This document shows positions 60,079 through 64,000 of a stretch of DNA of 64,000 nucleotides, in pieces (the first letter of the stretch is position 1; every line of letters begins with the position of its first letter). Source of the DNA: Gymnodinialimonas sp. 202GB13-11 (GTDB lineage: Bacteria; Pseudomonadota; Alphaproteobacteria; Rhodobacterales; Rhodobacteraceae); assembly GCF_040932485.1 (NCBI RefSeq), contig NZ_JBFRBH010000001.1, positions 1,922,001 through 1,986,000 on the forward strand, written 5' to 3'. The notes below the pieces were generated by a model, which ran no database searches, was not told the origin of the DNA, and worked only from the letters and a program-made list of their open reading frames with translations. Made by a program: the position numbers and the translations under genes.

Positions 60079-61308
60079 TCACTTCTCAAATCGGCTCAGG
60101 ATCATGGAGCCGTTCGTGCCCCCGAACCCGAAAGAATTCGTCATAACGCTGTCGAGGCCCGCGTTTTCCACATAGGCCGTCGCGATCTCTTCGGCCTTCA
60201 GCGCCGGGTCGAGGGTTTCGACGTTGATCGACGGCGTGATGAAATCGCCGTCCAGCATCAGCAGGCAGAACGCGGCCTCCAATGCGCCAGCAGCACCCTG
60301 CGCGTGGCCGGTCATGGATTTCGTGGATGAAATCGGCGGTGTGGAGCCGTCTCCAAAGACCCGCCGCACGGCCTCTACCTCGCCCACATCGCCCACGGGC
60401 GTGGAGGTGCCGTGCGCATTGATATAGCTGACCGAACGCCCCTCAGGCAGGGTCTGCAGGGCCAGCCGCATCGCCCGTTCACCACCCTCGCCTGAAGGGG
60501 CCACCATATCGTGGCCGTCAGACGTCGCTGCAAAACCAGTCACTTCCGCATAGATCTTCGCACCACGCGCCACGGCGCGCTCCATCTCTTCCAGCACCAG
60601 AATGGCCCCGCCGCCGCCAATCACGAACCCGTCGCGGTCCGCGTCAAACGCGCGGGACGCGCGCTCGGGCGTGTCGTTGTACTTGGAACTCATCGCGCCC
60701 ATCGCATCGAACAGGCACGAGAGCGTCCAGTCCAACTCCTCCGCGCCGCCCGCGAACATCACGTCCTGCTTGCCCATCATGATCTGCTCAGCGGCGTTTC
60801 CAATGCAGTGCAGGCTAGTCGAGCAAGCCGAGGTGATCGAATAATTGATGCCCTTGATCTTGTAGGCCGTCGCAAGGTTGGCGGAGATCGTAGACGACAT
60901 GCATTTTGGAACAGCAAACGGCCCGATGCGCTTGGTCGCGCCCGTCTTCAGAACCGTCTGATGTGCTGCAAACATCGCAGACGTCGACGGCCCGCCGGAC
61001 CCAGCCACAAGGCCCGTCCGCTCGTTGACCACGTCACCATCTTCAAGGCCCGCATCGGCAATCGCTTGACCCATCGCGATATGCGCATAAGCCGCGCCCG
61101 GTCCCATGAACCGCAGCGCACGTTTATCCACATGCTCGGATGTGTCGATCTTCAAGGTGCCCGCAATCTGGCTGCGGAACCCGTGTTCGACCATCTCAGG
61201 GCTCGCCTCAATGCCCGAGCGCCCGGCCCGCAGGCTGGCCTCAACTTCTTCGGCATTATTCCCGATGGGTGAGACAATTCCCAACCCAGTCACAACGACA
61301 CGACGCAT
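60079..61308 (-). CDS. fabB: beta-ketoacyl-ACP synthase I FabB
   Basis: 409 residues. The catalytic triad Cys162 (SACSTSLHC), His299 (NAHGTSTPVGD) and His335 (MTGHAQGAAG) is complete. FabB elongates the cis-unsaturated intermediate made by FabA, so the two set membrane unsaturation. GGGGGA precedes the ATG. The gene follows the M50-type protease gene after 63 bases, and fabI comes directly after. Confidence 0.95.
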   Translation of the reverse strand: MRRVVVTGLGIVSPIGNNAEEVEASLRAGRSGIEASPEMVEHGFRSQIAGTLKIDTSEHVDKRALRFMGPGAAYAHIAMGQAIADAGLEDGDVVNERTGLVAGSGGPSTSAMFAAHQTVLKTGATKRIGPFAVPKCMSSTISANLATAYKIKGINYSITSACSTSLHCIGNAAEQIMMGKQDVMFAGGAEELDWTLSCLFDAMGAMSSKYNDTPERASRAFDADRDGFVIGGGGAILVLEEMERAVARGAKIYAEVTGFAATSDGHDMVAPSGEGGERAMRLALQTLPEGRSVSYINAHGTSTPVGDVGEVEAVRRVFGDGSTPPISSTKSMTGHAQGAAGALEAAFCLLMLDGDFITPSINVETLDPALKAEEIATAYVENAGLDSVMTNSFGFGGTNGSMILSRFEK

Positions 61309-61371
61309 GCGCGGTCCCCCTTGAGCCTATGGTTGGGTATCTAGGCCCTCGCCCCCCATCCGCGCAACCAG

Positions 61372-62049
61372 TTAACGCTTTGCGAAGTACAGGTTGCTGT
61401 CGCGCCCCAGCCCATGGCGCAGGCACCAGTAGATCACGGCTAGGCTGACAATGAACCACAATCCGCCCCACATCATCGTGGTCCCGCCGATCTCTTCGGC
61501 CAGCATCCGCGCGTCAGATCGCAATTCCGACCGGCGGATCGTATCGTCGAAAATGTCGTAAGGGACGTAGATCAGGCTGGCGAGCCCAATGACGCGCAGG
61601 ATCAGGTCGCAGAATTCCTCACGCAGGTAGCGTGATGCAGCGATCAGCGCGGCCCCGGTCAGCCCGCAGATCAGGATGGCCGGGATATCGCGGACGTAGA
61701 GGAGCAGGACGATCAACATAAGCACGCCAAGTCCGCTTAGAATGGCCCGGTCCATCCGGCTGCGCAGCGCGATCAGAAGCAGGCCCGCGCCAATCAGCAG
61801 CGACCCGAGATACCCCGCCGTCAACGTCAAAAACCGCGAGCCGCCCCGCGTCCAGACTTCACCGCCCTGCTGGAAGTTGACCGAAAAACTCTCAACCGAG
61901 CCGCCAGTCAGAATGGCGACAATGGCGTGGGAGAGTTCGTGGAAGAAGACGACCAGCAGCTTCAGCGGCAAGACAATGGGCGTGTTCCACAGCAAGAACA
62001 GAGCGACCGTGATCGCGAAAAGCTGCCAATGGCCGCGGAGGTAGGTCAT
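61372..62049 (-). CDS. M50-type membrane metalloprotease-like protein
   Basis: 225 residues with six or more hydrophobic segments. The zinc motif HELSH (His37, Glu38, His41) sits at the end of an N-terminal helix (LPLKLLVVFFHELSHAIVAI), as in M50B-like site-2 protease relatives. A possible third ligand region is less clear. The ATG at 62049 overlaps the fabA stop (TGATG). It is embedded between fabA and fabB, which suggests a link to membrane lipid composition. The substrate is unknown. Confidence 0.8.
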   Translation of the reverse strand: MTYLRGHWQLFAITVALFLLWNTPIVLPLKLLVVFFHELSHAIVAILTGGSVESFSVNFQQGGEVWTRGGSRFLTLTAGYLGSLLIGAGLLLIALRSRMDRAILSGLGVLMLIVLLLYVRDIPAILICGLTGAALIAASRYLREEFCDLILRVIGLASLIYVPYDIFDDTIRRSELRSDARMLAEEIGGTTMMWGGLWFIVSLAVIYWCLRHGLGRDSNLYFAKR

Positions 62050-62558
62050 CAACTCTCGCTCAAAGCCACCTTCATGTCCTTGACCTCGTAGATCACCTCG
62101 CCATCGGCCTCCACAATGCCGTCGGCTACACCCATGGTCAGCCGCCGCGTCTGGATCGCCTTGGTGAAATCTATCTTATAGGTCAGCATCTTACGGTCCG
62201 GCCGCACCATGCCTTTGAGCTTCACTTCGCCCACACCCAAAGCATAGCCACGCCCTGTCCAGCCGCGCCAGCCGAGGTTGAAGCCAGTCAGCTGCCACAG
62301 CCCATCAAGGCCAAGGCAGCCGGGCATGATCGGGTTGCCGGGGAAGTGGCAGTCGAAAAACCAAAGCTCGGGCGTGATGTCGAATTCGGCCAACACATGG
62401 CCCTTGCCATGGGCCCCGCCATCGCCGGAAATGTCGGTGATCCGGTCCATCATCAGCATCGGCGGCTCAGGCAGTTGCGCGTTCCCGGGGCCAAACAACT
62501 CCCCCCGCGCGCAGCGCAGCAGATCGTCCTTGTCGAAGCTCGTTGGAAAGTCGGCCAT
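62049..62558 (-). CDS. fabA: 3-hydroxydecanoyl-ACP dehydratase/isomerase FabA
   Basis: 169 residues. Active-site His71 ([13 protein letters not shown]) and Asp85 (LGLDGLWQ) match the E. coli FabA residues. It dehydrates 3-hydroxydecanoyl-ACP and isomerises it to the cis-3 form, the branch point to unsaturated fatty acids. GGGGGG lies just before the ATG. It is divergent from irr, with 187 bases between starts containing two copies of a 12-base repeat. Confidence 0.95.
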   Translation of the reverse strand: MADFPTSFDKDDLLRCARGELFGPGNAQLPEPPMLMMDRITDISGDGGAHGKGHVLAEFDITPELWFFDCHFPGNPIMPGCLGLDGLWQLTGFNLGWRGWTGRGYALGVGEVKLKGMVRPDRKMLTYKIDFTKAIQTRRLTMGVADGIVEADGEVIYEVKDMKVALSES

Positions 62559-62580
62559 ATGCCCCCCGGTCGTTTGTCCC

Positions 62581-62626
62581 TGCCATTTCAGGCGTTCACC
62601 CCGTCTAGCACCCGTGCCATTTCAGG
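62581..62626. repeat. two direct repeats upstream of fabA
   Basis: TGCCATTTCAGG occurs at 62581-62592 and again at 62615-62626, with a period of 34 bases. Read toward fabA they are CCTGAAATGGCA. They could be regulator-binding sites for the fab operon. Confidence 0.35.
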
Positions 62627-62684
62627 TGCAAGGGTGGCCCAGGACACAGGATCGTGCATCATATCGCATGAACGTTCACGGGAT

Positions 62685-62714
62685 TTGCAAAGCAGTCTCA
62701 AAAGGCCATATATA
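62685..62714 (+). promoter_or_regulatory. sigma-70-like promoter for irr
   Basis: TTGCAA (62685-62690) and TATATA (62709-62714) are separated by 18 bases, with the irr ATG 31 bases downstream. The -10 region is flanked by GGCC on both sides. This is a reasonable but unproven promoter. Confidence 0.5.
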
Positions 62715-62745
62715 AGGCCAGACCAAAGTAGAAAGCCCCGGGAAG

Positions 62746-63168
62746 ATGACCCCCGAAGCCCTCGAACGCTCAAAGACGTGGCTGTGCCAATCTGACCTAC
62801 GCCCAACGCGGCAGCGCCTTGCGCTGGCCTCACTTCTGGTGGGCGACGGGCAGGATCGGCATGTGACGGCGGAAGGCTTGCACGAGGCTGTGCTGGGAAC
62901 GGGCGATCGTGTTTCGCTGGCAACGGTCTACAACACGCTACGTGCCTTCTGCGACGCGGGCCTGATGCAGGAAGTCACCGTCGATGGCTCCCGCAGCTAT
63001 TTCGATACCCGCGTCGATGACCACCCGCACTTCTACATGGAAGAAAGCAACGCCCTGACCGATGCACCGGCGGCGGAGCTTGAGATCAAGTCGCTGCCAT
63101 CCGTCCCGCCCGGCTATGAAATCGCCAAGGTGGACGTCGTCATACGGCTGCGCAAAACCGACACGTGA
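62746..63168 (+). CDS. irr: Irr-type iron response regulator (Fur superfamily)
   Basis: 140 residues. A winged helix (LRPTRQRLALASLL, DRVSLATVYNTLRAFCDAGL) is followed by a short dimerisation domain with HPHFYMEE (His93, His95) in place of the Fur metal site. This form, together with the PPGYEIAKVDVVIRLR end, marks Irr of alphaproteobacteria, which senses iron through heme. No heme regulatory Cys-Pro motif is seen, as expected outside the Rhizobiales. It is divergent from fabA. The stop overlaps the next gene (GTGA). Confidence 0.92.
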   Translation: MTPEALERSKTWLCQSDLRPTRQRLALASLLVGDGQDRHVTAEGLHEAVLGTGDRVSLATVYNTLRAFCDAGLMQEVTVDGSRSYFDTRVDDHPHFYMEESNALTDAPAAELEIKSLPSVPPGYEIAKVDVVIRLRKTDT

Positions 63169-63410
63169 ACCGGGGGGCTCTGGCCTACCTTGCGACGGCC
63201 CTGGGCCTCGGCTCCGTGCTGTGCGCGGGCTTTTTCATTGATCGTTACTGGCTGCGCCGGGACTGTTTTGACGAAACGGGCGTGTGCTACGATCCAGTGG
63301 CAGGTGCCACCTTCACCTCGGGCTCTTTCGGATATGGACCCGCCGCCGTTCTGACGGGGCTGGCTTGCCTGTACGTCCTGCACCGAATGCGCGTGTTGAA
63401 AAACGCATGA
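63165..63410 (+). CDS. small membrane protein, tandem paralog 1
   Basis: 81 residues from a GTG that overlaps the irr stop. Two helices (ALAYLATALGLGSVLCAGFF and YGPAAVLTGLACLYVLH) flank a loop with FIDRYWLRRDCFDETGVCYDP. The loop and second helix match the next protein (DRYW-x(3)-DCF-x(3)-G-x-C, then TSG and GP). The two Cys could form a disulfide in the periplasm. No family is recognised. Overlap with irr and the next gene implies co-expression. Confidence 0.65.
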   Translation: MNRGALAYLATALGLGSVLCAGFFIDRYWLRRDCFDETGVCYDPVAGATFTSGSFGYGPAAVLTGLACLYVLHRMRVLKNA

Positions 63411-63646
63411 AGGCCCGCATCGGAGCCGGGGTGGCGGCTGCAATCAGCTTTTGTTTCGCAGCGCTGTTCACCTTCGCCTTCCATGATCGCTACTGGAGGC
63501 ACCGCGATTGCTTCAATGATCGGGGAAACTGCTGGGTCAGTGAGGACGGCATCAACTACACAACGAGCGGGTTCGTCTGGGGCCCCATGGCAATCATCTT
63601 TGCCACGCTGTTTGTCATCGCATTGGTAAACACAATCCGCCGCTGA
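63407..63646 (+). CDS. small membrane protein, tandem paralog 2
   Basis: 79 residues from an ATG that overlaps the previous stop (ATGA). It has two helices (ARIGAGVAAAISFCFAALFTF and WGPMAIIFATLFVIALV) and the loop FHDRYWRHRDCFNDRGNCWVS. Alignment with paralog 1 needs almost no gaps, so a tandem duplication is clear. No similarity to a known family is apparent. A typA gene follows 114 bases later. Confidence 0.65.
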   Translation: MKARIGAGVAAAISFCFAALFTFAFHDRYWRHRDCFNDRGNCWVSEDGINYTTSGFVWGPMAIIFATLFVIALVNTIRR

Positions 63647-63760
63647 CTGCGCAATTCCTGGCAAGAGTTTTGCCCAAGCCCCCCTTTCACCCTAGCCATC
63701 CCGGCCAAAACCGCCTAAGCGCGCGGCAACTCCTGTTTCCTGACCTAAAGGCCATCTCCC

Positions 63761-64000
63761 ATGGACCTCCGCAATATCGCGATCATCGCGCACGTTGACC
63801 ACGGCAAGACCACGCTTGTGGACGAGCTTCTCAAGCAATCCGGCGCGTTCCGCGAAAATCAGGCTGTCGCCGAACGTGCGATGGATTCCAACGATCTTGA
63901 GCGTGAACGCGGTATCACGATTTTCGCCAAGCCCACCTCCGTCGAGTGGAAGGGCACGCGGATCAACATCGTGGATACGCCCGGCCACGCCGATTTCGGC
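63761..64000 (+). CDS. typA: GTPase TypA/BipA, N-terminal fragment
   Basis: 80 residues up to the window edge. The G1 loop AHVDHGKTT, the switch I region LERERGITI and the G3 motif DTPGHADFG define a translational GTPase. [20 protein letters not shown] and [10 protein letters not shown] are TypA-like rather than EF-G or LepA. TypA binds ribosomes and supports assembly and stress or cold growth. The remainder lies outside the window. Confidence 0.93.
   Translation, partial: MDLRNIAIIAHVDHGKTTLVDELLKQSGAFRENQAVAERAMDSNDLERERGITIFAKPTSVEWKGTRINIVDTPGHADFG

Noticed and set aside
63660-63674. GGCAA-GAGTT-TTGCC hairpin before typA
   Set aside because: Only 5 bp and followed by C-rich sequence; too weak to call.
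1-64000. tRNA, rRNA, CRISPR, insertion sequence or prophage
   Set aside because: I looked for T-arm sequences, regularly spaced repeats, transposase or integrase motifs and phage genes, and found none that hold up.

Overview
The window is a gene-dense, high-GC chromosomal segment from an alphaproteobacterium, most likely a marine member of the Rhodobacteraceae (Roseobacter group). The evidence is the gene content and order: radA-cvpA-purF, zapA beside a coiled-coil gene, two gap genes with tkt and pgk, a class I aldolase, ftsB ahead of a pdhABC operon whose E1-beta carries a lipoyl domain, irr divergent from fabA-fabB-fabI, and a secreted Hint-domain protein. This is inference from protein families; no 16S gene or tRNA was seen. 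I see no prophage, insertion sequence, CRISPR array or clear genomic island.

Layout. 1-2382: end of an Mla-type lipid transporter (mlaE fragment, mlaF), two unknown four-helix membrane proteins and a PqiA-like protein. 2401-10319: an outer-membrane barrel protein, radA, cvpA, purF, small unknown genes, bioY and a short-chain dehydrogenase. 10316-24857: zapA and its coiled-coil partner, then central carbon genes (tkt, gap1, gap2, pgk, class I fba) interleaved with unknowns, a 2-oxoglutarate oxygenase/cupin pair and an AidB-like acyl-CoA dehydrogenase. 25021-29488: ftsB and the pyruvate dehydrogenase operon. 29537-38116: a minus-strand stretch of small genes with polA, a HIT protein and a core-2/I-branching type glycosyltransferase, which is divergent from a sulfotransferase at 38257.

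39227-45056 is the most system-like block: a TPR/beta-barrel outer-membrane protein, a FecR-domain exported protein, a CHASE2-adenylate cyclase and two membrane proteins with cyclic-nucleotide-binding-like domains. 45091-50802: adenosine kinase, endonuclease III, Hint protein, Ada-type methyltransferase, OmpA lipoprotein and a FadR-type regulator. 50799-59124: accessory catabolism (enolase-superfamily enzyme, zinc alcohol dehydrogenase, pcaD, pcaB, TetA-like efflux, threonine dehydratase-like enzyme, hydrolase, haloacid dehalogenase). 59281-63646: fabI, fabB, an embedded M50-type metalloprotease and fabA, divergent from irr and two tandem paralogous small membrane proteins. The window ends inside typA.

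How the genes work together. Lower glycolysis/gluconeogenesis and its exit to acetyl-CoA are clustered (tkt, two gap paralogs that differ at cofactor-binding positions, pgk, fba, pdh). Both gap genes are preceded by LacI-type palindromes and pdhA by a 26-bp dyad, which suggests regulation by carbon state. Several convergent gene pairs share the four bases of their overlapping stop codons, a sign of very compact packing.
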